Source of the DNA: Corallococcus carmarthensis | GTDB taxonomy: Bacteria; Myxococcota; Myxococcia; Myxococcales; Myxococcaceae | Reading direction: 5' to 3' | DNA: 64,000 nt | Assembly: GCF_003611695.1 (NCBI RefSeq) | Contig: NZ_RAWE01000017.1 | Coordinates: 1 to 64,000 of the forward strand | In this document: one piece after another, positions 1-7,704 of the stretch | Layout: each line of letters starts with the position of its first letter | Position numbering within the stretch: position 1 is the first letter of the stretch | Translations under genes and position numbers: made by a program | Notes under the pieces: generated by a model | What the model saw: the letters and a program-made list of their open reading frames with translations, nothing else | Databases searched by the model: none | Told to the model about the DNA's origin: nothing

Positions 1-1
1 C

Positions 2-121
2 GTCAATCCCGAGGAGTACCTGGCCGACGTGCTGCTGCGCGTCCAGACGCACCCGAACGCCCGCATCGGAGAGCTGCTGCCGCACGAGTGGAAGCGCCTT
101 CGCGCCGCCGATTCGTCCTGA
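2..121 (+). CDS. IS66-family transposase, C-terminal end (partial)
   Basis: The window opens inside this reading frame, which ends at a TGA at 119-121. The 39 visible residues contain NPEEYLADVLLRV and end ...ELLPHEWKRLRA. This is the short C-terminal helix-rich segment typical of IS66-type DDE transposases, where a tyrosine-leucine 'YL.DVL.R' stretch is followed by an 'ELLP..W' motif. The catalytic domain lies outside the window, so it cannot be judged whether the gene is intact. No terminal inverted repeat was recognised in the following 500 bases. Family assignment rests on about 40 residues, so confidence is moderate. Confidence 0.7.
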   Translation, partial: VNPEEYLADVLLRVQTHPNARIGELLPHEWKRLRAADSS

Positions 122-683
122 GCCCCCCTGCTCAGGTCCGCCCCGTCAGCCCGCTCTCTCACAGGCTCGCGACCACCGCCGAGCACGGTCCCCGTCCCTC
201 TGCAATAGGCTCGGTCACGTCGCTCGCCGGACGGATACTTTCCAACAGCCTGCGAGGATCACGACTAATCCTTTGACCGGATGATTTCTGTCGACCATCT
301 CCCTCGGAGAAGGGGGGCGGAATCACGCGGACGCGGTGTCGGAGCTGCACGAGATGGCGAAGCGATCCCGCGAGGTGATGGTTGAGCTGGGCATGCGGAG
401 CCCCCGTGGCCTCCAGGTGTCCCAGGACGAGATCAGCACGAACTAGCCACGCTGCCTGCGCGGAGGCTCCACTCCAGTCCCGCCATGTTGCACGTATGTC
501 GCATGAAGCTGCGGCATGGTGTGGAACACGGCGGGACGACAGGGCACGAGGCGGGATATCGAATCCGGGTCGCTCCGAGCGGCAGCGAGGTAAGGGCGCG
601 ATCCTGCTGGGAGTTTCGCACCGCCCGGTGCGGGTTCGAATCCCGCCGCCTCCACCCTCACGAACCCGGCGGGCAGAGTGGCC
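122..683. other. Non-coding stretch between transposase end and methyltransferase gene
   Basis: About 560 bases without a convincing gene. Short open frames here have no ribosome binding site or recognisable product. One frame running to a TAG near 446 reads ...AKRSREVMVELGMRS..., but it has no clear start and no family I recognise; it could be the remnant of a decayed gene. The only structured element I can support is the tRNA/tmRNA-like 3' end at 630-656. Together with the transposase end, the stretch looks like degenerate mobile-element DNA. Confidence 0.5.
630..656 (+). other. tRNA/tmRNA 3'-end-like fragment (possible attachment site)
   Basis: A perfect T-arm (stem GCGGG at 630-634, loop TTCGAAT, stem CCCGC at 642-646) is followed by a 7-base acceptor 3' strand CGCCTCC (647-653) and ACC. 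No matching 5' acceptor strand, D-arm or anticodon arm lies at a sensible distance upstream, so this is not a complete tRNA. The CTCCACC ending and the preceding GTTTCG resemble tmRNA 3' ends, which are common integrase targets. It sits between a transposase end and an ordinary chromosomal gene. The reading as an att scar is inference. Confidence 0.5.
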
Positions 684-1463
684 TCACCGCTCGCAGCGCA
701 GTGCGACCGCGTGCGGGTTGTCGAGGTAGTCCTGCCAGAACTCACGACCGTACCGGGCGATGCCCTCCGGGGAGCATTCGGGGCGCATCCAGGCGAGGTG
801 CTTGAAGCCCGCCTCGCGCAGCGCGTGCTCGTACGTGTCCTGGCTCCAGTGGGAGAAGTGGATGGTGAAGGGCGTCTTCGTGTGCAGCTCCGCGGAGATG
901 GCCTGCCCTTCCCGGGGCGACTCCGGGAAGTCCAACATCGTGATGCCATAGCGGGTGCTGTTGGGCCCCTTGCCGCTGAACCCGGGATTGAACGTGTACG
1001 TGACGAAGCGGCCCCCGGGCTTCAGGTGGGCGTGGATGCTCCGGCACATGCGCAGCAGGTGTTCGGGCGAGTGCGCGTAGTGCAAGAGATAGATGGCCGT
1101 CACGCAATCAAAGACACCCAGTGGCGCCATGTCTGCCACGTCCGCCACGTGGTACTCGATGCCCCGTGACTGAGCCGCTTCGGCCTCCCGGGCGACGCGA
1201 ATCATCTCCTCCGAAATGTCCACGCCGGCCACCCGGTTCGCGCCCCGCGCCTGGAATTGCCGCGTGTACAGCCCGTCGCCACAGGCCAGGTCCAGGACGG
1301 ATTGTCCCTGCACGGAGCCGAGCGCTTTGAAGAAGGTATGGCCTTCGAGGTACTCCGAGCGGACTGGCAAGACATCCCAGTCCGCCACCTTCACGCCAAT
1401 CTGATCGTATTGCGCCGACACTTTCGCACGACCCTTCCAGACACGGACTGACAGGTTCTCCAC
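684..1463 (-). CDS. Class I SAM-dependent methyltransferase
   Basis: The 259-residue product has the Rossmann methyltransferase signature: motif I VLDLACGDG near residue 56, the acidic strand VAGVDIS that binds the ribose of S-adenosylmethionine, a VADVAD acidic motif, and the post-motif strand with YLLHYAHSPEHLLRM and LKPGGRFV. The opening SAQYDQIGVKV resembles the N-terminus of small-molecule methyltransferases related to toxoflavin synthase. The substrate cannot be read from sequence. It is cytoplasmic with no signal peptide. It is transcribed alone; the OmpA-like gene downstream on the same strand of the map is read in the same direction but starts independently. Confidence 0.85.
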   Translation of the reverse strand: MENLSVRVWKGRAKVSAQYDQIGVKVADWDVLPVRSEYLEGHTFFKALGSVQGQSVLDLACGDGLYTRQFQARGANRVAGVDISEEMIRVAREAEAAQSRGIEYHVADVADMAPLGVFDCVTAIYLLHYAHSPEHLLRMCRSIHAHLKPGGRFVTYTFNPGFSGKGPNSTRYGITMLDFPESPREGQAISAELHTKTPFTIHFSHWSQDTYEHALREAGFKHLAWMRPECSPEGIARYGREFWQDYLDNPHAVALRCER

Positions 1464-1520
1464 GGAACCTATCAGAGGCAGTCACGCGGAGTGCGGGCTG
1501 CCGGGAGGGCCGACCGCCGA

Positions 1521-2036
1521 TTACAGGCGGACCTGGAGCTCGTAGCGGCGGTTCTTCGCCTTCTTCGCCTCGGTGTTGTCCGGCTTCACCAGCGGGCGCT
1601 CGGAGCCGTAGCCCACGGCGGTGATCTCCCCGCGGGGGATGCCGCGCGTGACCAGCTCCTTGACGATGGCCTCCGCGCGCTGCTCGCTGAGCGTCTTGTT
1701 CTTCGCGGCGTCACCCGTCGAGTCGGTGTGGCCGGAGACCTCGAACTTGTAGCCACTCACGCCGGCTGCGACGAGCTGCTTCTTGGCGTCGACGAGGGCG
1801 TTGGTGAGCTTCTTGAGCTTCGCGTCGCAGCCGGGGGCCAGCTCGGCGGTGCCCGTCTTGAAGCTGCACTGGTTCTTGCGGCCCTCGTCCGTCAGCTTCG
1901 TGTTGACGCGCTTCTCGACGGTGGACTTGCTGGCATCGCCCGCGGCCTTCTTGAGCGAATCCATGGAGATTTGCGCGGTGGCCACGCCCGGAACGGCCAG
2001 CAGCGATACGGCGATGCAGAGCGCCTTGAGCTTCAT
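1521..2036 (-). CDS. OmpA-family peptidoglycan-binding protein
   Basis: The 171-residue product has a Sec signal peptide (MKLKALCIAVSLLAVPGVATA) and a C-terminal OmpA-like domain of about 100 residues. Visible motifs are FEVSGHTDSTG, NKTLSEQRAEAIVKEL and GYGSERPLVKP...KNRRYEL, which match the peptidoglycan-binding fold with its conserved Asp and Arg. The ATG at 2036 was chosen because AAGGAGT lies seven bases upstream and the signal peptide begins there; longer in-frame starts upstream give non-signal sequence. It probably sits in the periplasm and holds the wall. It lacks a lipobox or barrel, so it is a soluble OmpA-like protein rather than Pal or OmpA. Confidence 0.88.
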   Translation of the reverse strand: MKLKALCIAVSLLAVPGVATAQISMDSLKKAAGDASKSTVEKRVNTKLTDEGRKNQCSFKTGTAELAPGCDAKLKKLTNALVDAKKQLVAAGVSGYKFEVSGHTDSTGDAAKNKTLSEQRAEAIVKELVTRGIPRGEITAVGYGSERPLVKPDNTEAKKAKNRRYELQVRL

Positions 2037-2381
2037 AGGTTGGGACTCCTTGGGCTCCAGGGGAAGGGAGCCGGAGCCGAAGGCTGCCCAGAGCCGCCCG
2101 TCGCGTCCAGCACCAACGCGTGGGAGCACGGGATGCCTGCCCCGTCGGTGCACTGACAGTGGCAGCGGGCAGGGGTGCTCGTGCGGCAAGACGGTGCCCA
2201 TTCCAATGAGACATGTCGCAGCGCGACGTGAAGCACGCCACCGCACCGGTTTGGCGGCTGCGCAACTCCTGCTGTATACGTCCCGCGCCGCGCAGGCCCC
2301 TGACTGAAACGTCGGCCTGTGTCTCTTGAGCACACACCCGGGGGACGACGCGCGGCGCCATCATTCACCTGGAGAAAATCG
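2037..2381. other. Divergent intergenic region
   Basis: About 345 bases separate the OmpA-like gene (reading left) from the small lipoprotein gene (reading right). It must hold both promoters, but I could not identify a convincing sigma-70 or sigma-54 pair on either strand. GGAG at about 2371 serves the rightward gene. Confidence 0.4.
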
Positions 2382-2741
2382 ATGATGAAGAACCTGCGCA
2401 CGCTCATGTGTGTCGTTGGCGGTGTCACGTTGTTCGGGACGGGATGTGGCGGCCCGCCCCAGGAGACACCGGAGGAGCTGCAATCGCCCGCGACGTCCGA
2501 GGAGCAGCCCGGTGTGCGGCAGCAGACTGTCCGCATGGTCTGCTGGAGCGACCTCGGCATCTACGACGGGCCGTCCACGTCCAACTTCAAGATCATCACC
2601 CTGCACTACGGCAACTACTTCGACACGGACAGCGCGGCGTTCGTATCGAATGGGGAGTACTGGGTCCGGGGCCAGTGGGTCTGCAGCGCGCCCTACAACT
2701 GCCTCGCCTACGGCTACGTCCGCTGGGCCGGGCTCTGCTAA
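2382..2741 (+). CDS. Small secreted lipoprotein with SH3b-like C-terminal half
   Basis: The 119-residue product starts MMKNLRTLMCVVGGV and has a probable lipoprotein signal with Cys near residue 22 (LFGTGC; the -3 Gly is not the canonical Leu). After an acidic, Gln/Pro-rich linker, the last 70 residues contain IYDGPSTSNFKII and a tract of aromatics and glycines that resembles bacterial SH3-like domains (the 'VRSGPSTSYKVI' pattern), which often bind wall fragments. Four cysteines in that half (MVCW, WVCSAPYNC, GLC) could form two disulfides. It is monocistronic with a strong terminator after it. No specific family was recognised. Confidence 0.65.
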   Translation: MMKNLRTLMCVVGGVTLFGTGCGGPPQETPEELQSPATSEEQPGVRQQTVRMVCWSDLGIYDGPSTSNFKIITLHYGNYFDTDSAAFVSNGEYWVRGQWVCSAPYNCLAYGYVRWAGLC

Positions 2742-2763
2742 CCGGAAGCTGACGGGCGGAACG

Positions 2764-2790
2764 AGCGGGGCGGCTTTCAGTCGCCCCGCT
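2764..2790 (+). terminator. Rho-independent terminator after the SH3b-like lipoprotein gene
   Basis: A 9-bp perfect stem AGCGGGGCG (2764-2772) pairs with CGCCCCGCT (2782-2790) across a 9-base loop and is followed by TCTTCTTG. It lies between convergent genes ending at 2741 and 2842. Confidence 0.8.
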
Positions 2791-2841
2791 TCTTCTTGCG
2801 TCAATTCTCATACGTCGACCGCGGTCGCGCTCCAGCAGGGT

Positions 2842-3345
2842 TCACTCCTCGCCCGCGAAGGAGCCGATCAGATTCTCGATGATGGCCCTGGCGGCCTCAT
2901 CCTTCGCGTCGGCGGTCACCCATACGAGCAGGTCGCCATTGACCGTCCCGTCACCCCGCAGGCCTTCGGGCACGTGTGTCTTCAGCCAGGCCTCCGCCGC
3001 ACTCGCTTCCTTGTAGTTGTTGAACAGGTAGACCGACGCCCGGACCGAACCCGACGTCCAGGCCCGGCCGAAACCCGCTTGGGCGCCGAGGTCCTGGACA
3101 GCGGGAGACGGAACGACTGGCAAGAGCTCAGCGCCGCCCGCGCCATGGCGCACCAGCGCCTCGCCTCGCCGGAGGGATGGATCGACCGGTGAGGGCTCAT
3201 TGCTGCCCGCGTCAGGTCGTGTCAGCGCCTCGCCTTGCCGGAGAGATGGAGCGTTCGGGTTCATGGAGTTCCTTTGCGGTGGGCCACCGGCACACGCGCA
3301 CAGCAGCAGCGCGGAGCAGGCAGACAGCGTGAGCAGGGTTCGCAT
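2842..3345 (-). CDS. Lipoprotein with an internal two-copy repeat, function unknown
   Basis: The 167-residue product begins MRTLLTLSACSALLLCACAGG, a lipoprotein signal with Cys at about residue 18. Residues about 32-70 hold two imperfect copies of PSLRxGEALxR separated by Ser/Pro/Asp-rich linkers. The C-terminal 90 residues look like a small alpha/beta domain (VRASVYLFNNYKEASAAEAWLKTHVPEGLRGDG...). That domain is not a family I can name. Upstream in-frame starts exist but give non-signal sequence, so the ATG at 3345 was preferred. It follows the pilin-like gene by 49 bases on the same strand and may be its last operon member. Confidence 0.65.
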   Translation of the reverse strand: MRTLLTLSACSALLLCACAGGPPQRNSMNPNAPSLRQGEALTRPDAGSNEPSPVDPSLRRGEALVRHGAGGAELLPVVPSPAVQDLGAQAGFGRAWTSGSVRASVYLFNNYKEASAAEAWLKTHVPEGLRGDGTVNGDLLVWVTADAKDEAARAIIENLIGSFAGEE

Positions 3346-3394
3346 GGGGCTCACGCGATAGCACCCTTGTCCGCGGGCCAGCCAGCGCACGGGC

Positions 3395-3997
3395 TCAGTC
3401 CTTCGTGTCGTCCACGAGCTGCACGGGGACACCGGGCTCGAAGCGCTCTCCGTCCGCGTCCTGGAGGTCCAGGGGGCCGGTGGAGAGGATCCAGACATCC
3501 AGGGTCTCGTCGTTGTCGGTGTTCCCCGCGCACACCAGGGTGATGTCGCAGGCGGGGCATTGGCCGGAGACGCCAGGCAGTGCCTTCACCGGCATCGGAA
3601 GCGCCTCCACGCCAATGGGGCCCAACTGGGTGAACCGGTAGGTGTCCACACCGATGGACACCGCTCCGTCAGGGACCTCGCCGCGCTCAACGTCGCGAGC
3701 CTCCATCGGACCCGTGCCCGCGAAGTATGCGTAGCGATTGTCCCGCTCGGGCGCAAAGCCCACCTTCGCGAAGACCGGCTCGTAGGCTCGCGTGTCCTGG
3801 AAGTGGCGCTGCTGGAGCGCGTACCAGGTCCTCAGGTTCGACTTGCACTCCGCCGCGCGGGCGCGCTGGCCGAACCGCACGAAGTTGCGGACCGTGTTGA
3901 CCGCCACCACGCCCAGGCACGAACAGGCCAGCACGCCGAGGACGATGAAGAGCCACGTCCTGAGGGAGCGCCCTTCCCCACCCGGACGGCGGCTCAT
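3395..3997 (-). CDS. Type IV pilin-like / pseudopilin-like protein
   Basis: The 200-residue product has one N-terminal hydrophobic helix (residues about 13-35, WLFIVLGVLACSCLGVVAV). It is followed by an amphipathic continuation and AECKSNLRTWYALQQRHFQ, the pattern of pilin-like proteins in which a long alpha-1 helix leads into a globular head. The C-terminal region with CPACDITLVCAGNTDNDETLDVWI closely resembles the head of deltaproteobacterial pilin-like proteins. No canonical prepilin peptidase site (G followed by FTLIE) is visible, so it may be a membrane-anchored relative rather than a processed pilin. The start overlaps the stop of the upstream gene (ATGA), indicating translational coupling. 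Confidence 0.65.
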   Translation of the reverse strand: MSRRPGGEGRSLRTWLFIVLGVLACSCLGVVAVNTVRNFVRFGQRARAAECKSNLRTWYALQQRHFQDTRAYEPVFAKVGFAPERDNRYAYFAGTGPMEARDVERGEVPDGAVSIGVDTYRFTQLGPIGVEALPMPVKALPGVSGQCPACDITLVCAGNTDNDETLDVWILSTGPLDLQDADGERFEPGVPVQLVDDTKD

Positions 3998-4569
3998 GGC
4001 GCGCGCACCTCGCCCCCCAGCGCCATCGCCGAGCCGACGAAGGCCGTGACGCTCCGGTAGCCAGTGGGCGGCGGCTGAAGCGCGGCGGTGCTCCCGGTCC
4101 CCAGTTGGGTGATGCCCCCGGGCAGGATGCGCCCCAGGTTCCACGTCCGGCCCCGGAAGTGGAAATCCTCACTGGAGCACAGCACCGCGGAGAAGAGGTT
4201 GCTGGAGAGCGGGCCCACCGCGGTTCCGACGACCGTGGAGAGGCGCTGGAGCGTCGCGATGGGCTGGCCCACCGAAAAACTCTCCGGCGCGGAGAAGTCT
4301 CCGCAAGGCTCCGGGTTGAAATACAGGGTGAAGCGGCCTACCGGGTCCAGCGACACCGTGAGGTCCCCGTTGGTCAGATGCTGGGGCGTGAAGGGCTCGG
4401 CGCGGAAGGTGAAGAAGGCGCTGGCCTCACCCGGCGGACCGTTGAAGAGCGGCCCCTCCACGTCTCCCAGGAGCGCGAAGTAGCCCACGTCCTGCACCTT
4501 GCCGTCGAGCGCTTCGTAGAAGCGCCCGATGGCGTACCAGACCACGCCTGCGATGGGATGGATGTGCAT
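3994..4569 (-). CDS. Hypothetical protein in PLD operon
   Basis: The 191-residue product starts MHIHPIAGVVWYAIGRFYEALDGKVQDVGYFALLGDVEG. It has no signal peptide or clear transmembrane helix and is rich in beta-forming segments (RFTLYFNPEPCG, TWNLGRILPGGITQLGTG). No family was recognised. It starts three bases after the phospholipase D-like gene and overlaps the pilin-like gene by four bases, so the three are surely co-translated. A role as partner, chaperone or immunity factor of the PLD protein is possible but is only inferred from position. Confidence 0.6.
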   Translation of the reverse strand: MHIHPIAGVVWYAIGRFYEALDGKVQDVGYFALLGDVEGPLFNGPPGEASAFFTFRAEPFTPQHLTNGDLTVSLDPVGRFTLYFNPEPCGDFSAPESFSVGQPIATLQRLSTVVGTAVGPLSSNLFSAVLCSSEDFHFRGRTWNLGRILPGGITQLGTGSTAALQPPPTGYRSVTAFVGSAMALGGEVRAP

Positions 4570-4572
4570 GGC

Positions 4573-6264
4573 TCAGAACCAGCTGTAGTCCAGCGGGTAG
4601 GGCAACTTGTCCTTCGCCGCCCGGAGCTCTCCGGGACTGCGGGGGATGAGCCGCACCTGGTCGTGCACGCTCCGGGCATCGTCCCGAAGGGCCTCCGGCA
4701 CTTCCTTCATGGAGTGCACGTTGTAGTGCGGGAAGAGCTTCTGCTTCACCTCGACGGCGAATGAGTCGCTGTTGATGTGAAGGCTCATCTCACCGTCGTA
4801 ATGCATGCTGCGGTGACCGAAGTTCGCGCTGCCCACGATGACGTGGCGCGAGTCGATGAGCATCAGCTTCGAGTGCACGTAGATCTTCGTGCTTTGCGCG
4901 TAGTCGTCGCTGTGCGACGGGAATCGCACCGGGCAGTAGAACTGGACGCGGGGCTTCGCGTCATCCTTCAGGTCCACGCCGTCAATCAGCTCCAGCGCCA
5001 CCTTCACTGGCTCGCTGACGGTCTTCGCCCCCTTGACCTCCGGAGGCGTCATCTGGAGCTTCGCGCCTTCCATCCAGCCCTTCGGCTTCTTCGCGTCGAG
5101 GACCTTGTAATACACACCCTGTTCATTGTTCACCGGGTCCGTGACGTCCCGCAGCCGCAAGGCGCGCAGGGACTCGTCGAGCTTGCCCTTGACGCCGCCC
5201 TTCTCCTTGAAGCTCGCCAGCAACATCCGCGTGTACGCGATGCGTGACAACTGCGTATTCGCCTGGGTCGGGTCGCAGATGGGATCCGGAATCACCACGC
5301 AGACCTGGAACTGCTTCTGCGTCTTCAGCTTCCGGCAGATCTCCGTGATGATCTCCGGCTCGAAGAACTGGTAGTTCTCCGCATAGACATACGAGTTGGC
5401 GCCCTGGAGGAGCGTCTTGATTTCATCCCGGATGCTGTATTCGGTCTTCGTGGCGAAGACGCCCGTCGTCAGCACGGAGATCGTCAGCCCTCCCAGCGAG
5501 GGTTGATCGTGGACGAGTCCCCGGACGGCCCCCCGGACCTTGTACGCAGGTTGTTCCTTCGACCAGAACTGCAGCGACTTCAAGGAGACCTGCCGGTCCC
5601 ACCGGCGCAACCACTCCTCCTCGATGTCACACGTCACCGGCCCTTCCACCAGCACCGCCGTATCGTGGAGGGTATGTCCGTGCCCCGTGAGGGGGTGCTG
5701 CCCCAGGTGATAGGCCCGGTCCCAGTACTCCAGCTCCATGTTGAAGCCGCCCACCAGGGCCTTGAGCTGCCCGCCAATGGAGAAGAGGGACATCTTCTGG
5801 TGCAGGCCGTACCCCACACCGCCGACCGTGGGGTGGCTCTCCAGGAAGACGAGGATCTTGTCGTTGTAGCCGTGAAGGGCCTTCGCCACCGCCGCGTTCC
5901 CGCGGGCCACCTTCTTCGCGAAGTTCTCATCACCGCCCGCGTTCGCCGACACGGCGTCCGGGTCCCACAGGATGATCTCCACGTGGATGCCCCGGTCCGC
6001 CAGCCCCTTCAAGGCCGCCTCCAGCGTGAAGCCCTGGTCGTCCTGTTTGAGCGGGAGGTGGTGCTCCATGGCCCAGTAGGCCAGCCGGACGTAGGTGTTC
6101 GCGGGCGCGGCCGGCTTTGACGGGCCCTTCGGCTTCGAGGACGGCTCGTCCGCGAGGGGGACGCTCTCCCGCACCTCGTCGAGACAAGCAACGAAAGCGG
6201 CGAAGAAGTCTTCGCCATCCATGATGAACGTCGCGCTGTTGTTGTCACTCGTCCGCTTGCTCAT
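4573..6264 (-). CDS. Phospholipase D-like protein with one degenerate HKD motif
   Basis: The 563-residue product belongs to the PLD superfamily, which hydrolyses phosphodiester bonds in phospholipids or nucleic acids. The second HxKx4D motif is intact (His464, Lys466, Asp471, followed by GSAN at 478-481). The first (His155, Lys157) has Ser162 where Asp is expected. Enzymes of this family use two HKD motifs in one active site, so activity may be altered. There is no signal peptide. The length and the second motif recall cardiolipin synthases and secreted PLD effectors, but it lacks the N-terminal membrane helices of cardiolipin synthase. It is the first gene of a three-gene overlapping operon. 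Confidence 0.85.
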   Translation of the reverse strand: MSKRTSDNNSATFIMDGEDFFAAFVACLDEVRESVPLADEPSSKPKGPSKPAAPANTYVRLAYWAMEHHLPLKQDDQGFTLEAALKGLADRGIHVEIILWDPDAVSANAGGDENFAKKVARGNAAVAKALHGYNDKILVFLESHPTVGGVGYGLHQKMSLFSIGGQLKALVGGFNMELEYWDRAYHLGQHPLTGHGHTLHDTAVLVEGPVTCDIEEEWLRRWDRQVSLKSLQFWSKEQPAYKVRGAVRGLVHDQPSLGGLTISVLTTGVFATKTEYSIRDEIKTLLQGANSYVYAENYQFFEPEIITEICRKLKTQKQFQVCVVIPDPICDPTQANTQLSRIAYTRMLLASFKEKGGVKGKLDESLRALRLRDVTDPVNNEQGVYYKVLDAKKPKGWMEGAKLQMTPPEVKGAKTVSEPVKVALELIDGVDLKDDAKPRVQFYCPVRFPSHSDDYAQSTKIYVHSKLMLIDSRHVIVGSANFGHRSMHYDGEMSLHINSDSFAVEVKQKLFPHYNVHSMKEVPEALRDDARSVHDQVRLIPRSPGELRAAKDKLPYPLDYSWF

Positions 6265-6272
6265 GGGCGGAC

Positions 6273-6278
6273 ACTATA
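6273..6278 (-). promoter_or_regulatory. Possible -10 element for leaderless transcription of the PLD-like gene
   Basis: On the minus strand TATAGT lies eight bases before the ATG at 6264, the spacing expected if transcription starts at the start codon. A GGAGGT further upstream is too distant to act as a ribosome binding site. The -35 region is weak, so this is tentative. Confidence 0.3.
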
Positions 6279-6408
6279 AGAGCACCTCCGGTTTGCGACG
6301 ACCCGACAGGTCAGAAACTCCAGCGCTCCCGGTTGGAGGGCCCCCAGTGATAGCGCAGCCTGTTTTACCCGCTGCAACGCCCTACCCTGCGCTCCATGTC
6401 CCTGCGAA

Positions 6409-6435
6409 GGCCCGCGAGGACAAGCCTCGCGGGCC
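6409..6435 (-). terminator. Strong hairpin after the HhH/P-domain lipoprotein gene
   Basis: An 11-bp perfect stem (GGCCCGCGAGG at 6409-6419 with CCTCGCGGGCC at 6425-6435) and a 5-base loop lie 16 bases beyond the stop at 6451. No U-tract follows, which is common in GC-rich genomes. Confidence 0.65.
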
Positions 6436-6450
6436 TCGAATCATCGAACC

Positions 6451-7662
6451 TCAGTCCCAGCGGCTGGTCAGCTTCAGCTTCCACTCGCGCAGCTTGCCGT
6501 TGCCCACACCCGACGGGTTGACGACGTGCAGCTTCCACAGGCCGTTGATGGTCCCATCGCGCGGGATGCCGCGCGTCACCGGGATGCGCTTGGGCGGCGT
6601 GCCCTCGTTGGGGCCGTCCCACAAGAGCGCCGTCTCACCGCCCGGATCCTCCAGCGTCAGCACCAGCCTGGACGGGTTGTTGTGCGCCAGGTCCAGCTCC
6701 ACCGTGATGTCCTCCGGCACCGTCGCCAGGCCCACCACAGGCTGCGTCACCGTCTGCGGCGTCGTGTTCCCCTGGAGCGTCAGGTCCGCGTACGCGGTGA
6801 ACTCGCCCGACATCCACGCCGGCCGGCACCAGCCCTCCGTCGCGCCCGAATCCAGGCCGTGGCACGCCAGCCCGTCCTCACACGGCACGAAGCGCGAACA
6901 CGAGGCGCCGTCCCCAGGAATGCTCAACGTCGTCACACAGCGGCCGTAGAGGCTGGAGGCGTCGTACGGTTTGCCCTCGCAGTGGAGATTCGTCCCGCAC
7001 GTCCCCGCGCCCGTGCACGGATCGCCCTGCTCGCCCAGCTGGGTGGCCGTCTTCAGGTTCTGCAGCGCCGTCGCGTCCACGGCCGGCAGCCGGCCCAGCT
7101 TCAGGATGTCGTAGAAGGGCCGCGCCGCCACCATCGCGTTCGCCGCCACCGCGGGCACGTTGTACGTGGACTGCAGCGCCGTCAGCGACTGCGTGTTCAC
7201 CACCGCCAGCACCCGGCGCGCCTCCGCGACGTTGAACGACACGCCCTGGAACGTGCCCACCCAGCCGTCCACCGGCAGCTCCACGCGGCCCGTGCCCCGG
7301 GCGTACGTCTCCAGCGCCGTCAGCGCCGCGGGCCCCACGTACATGAGGTCGTCCACCTGCTCGATGGAGACGAAGCGCCGGTCATCCGCCGTGTGCGCGA
7401 TGCCGTCCGGCCCGTAGCGGTAGTTGATGATGCTCTGCGCCGCCTGCGAGTTGAGCGGCACCTGCGTGTCCAGCACGTTGAAGTTCAGGGAGTACTCATT
7501 GAGGAACAGCACCACCCCGATGCCCGCGGGCGTGCCCGTGGCCAGCTCCTGCGTCTGCACGGCCAGCGCGGCGGCCGGCGTGTCCGACACCGCGGCAGCG
7601 CCGCAGCTCAGGAGGAGGGGAACCGAGGAAAACGACAGAAAACGACGGAGTCTGGAGTTCAT
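6451..7662 (-). CDS. Secreted lipoprotein with helix-hairpin-helix segment and C-terminal P/homoB domain
   Basis: The product of about 403 residues starts MNSRLRRFLSFSSVPLLLSCG, a lipoprotein signal. Residues about 55-115 read VPLNSQAAQSIINYRYGPDG...IEQVDDLMYVGPAALTALETYA, a ComEA-like helix-hairpin-helix unit. A Cys-rich middle (GDPCTGAGTCGTNLHC..., DGASCSRFVPCEDGLAC) is probably disulfide-bonded. The last 120 residues, with TVELDLAHNNPSRLVLTLEDPGG and DGTINGLWKLHVVNPSGVG, form a proprotein-convertase P domain, usually found after subtilisin-like proteases. Here no protease is attached. Three in-frame ATGs lie within 18 bases (7680, 7671, 7662); the last gives the best signal peptide. The function is unknown; a cell-surface binding role is inferred. 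Confidence 0.8.
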   Translation of the reverse strand: MNSRLRRFLSFSSVPLLLSCGAAAVSDTPAAALAVQTQELATGTPAGIGVVLFLNEYSLNFNVLDTQVPLNSQAAQSIINYRYGPDGIAHTADDRRFVSIEQVDDLMYVGPAALTALETYARGTGRVELPVDGWVGTFQGVSFNVAEARRVLAVVNTQSLTALQSTYNVPAVAANAMVAARPFYDILKLGRLPAVDATALQNLKTATQLGEQGDPCTGAGTCGTNLHCEGKPYDASSLYGRCVTTLSIPGDGASCSRFVPCEDGLACHGLDSGATEGWCRPAWMSGEFTAYADLTLQGNTTPQTVTQPVVGLATVPEDITVELDLAHNNPSRLVLTLEDPGGETALLWDGPNEGTPPKRIPVTRGIPRDGTINGLWKLHVVNPSGVGNGKLREWKLKLTSRWD

Positions 7663-7704
7663 GGCCTCCATGTACTCCATGCCGGGCCGCGTGTCGGTGA
7701 CCGT

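Noticed and set aside
123-450. A small gene ending at the TAG near 446
   Set aside because: It has no ribosome binding site, no clear start and no recognisable product; treated as part of the non-coding stretch.
630-656. A complete tRNA gene
   Set aside because: Only the T-arm and acceptor 3' strand are present; no 5' strand, D-arm or anticodon arm could be placed.
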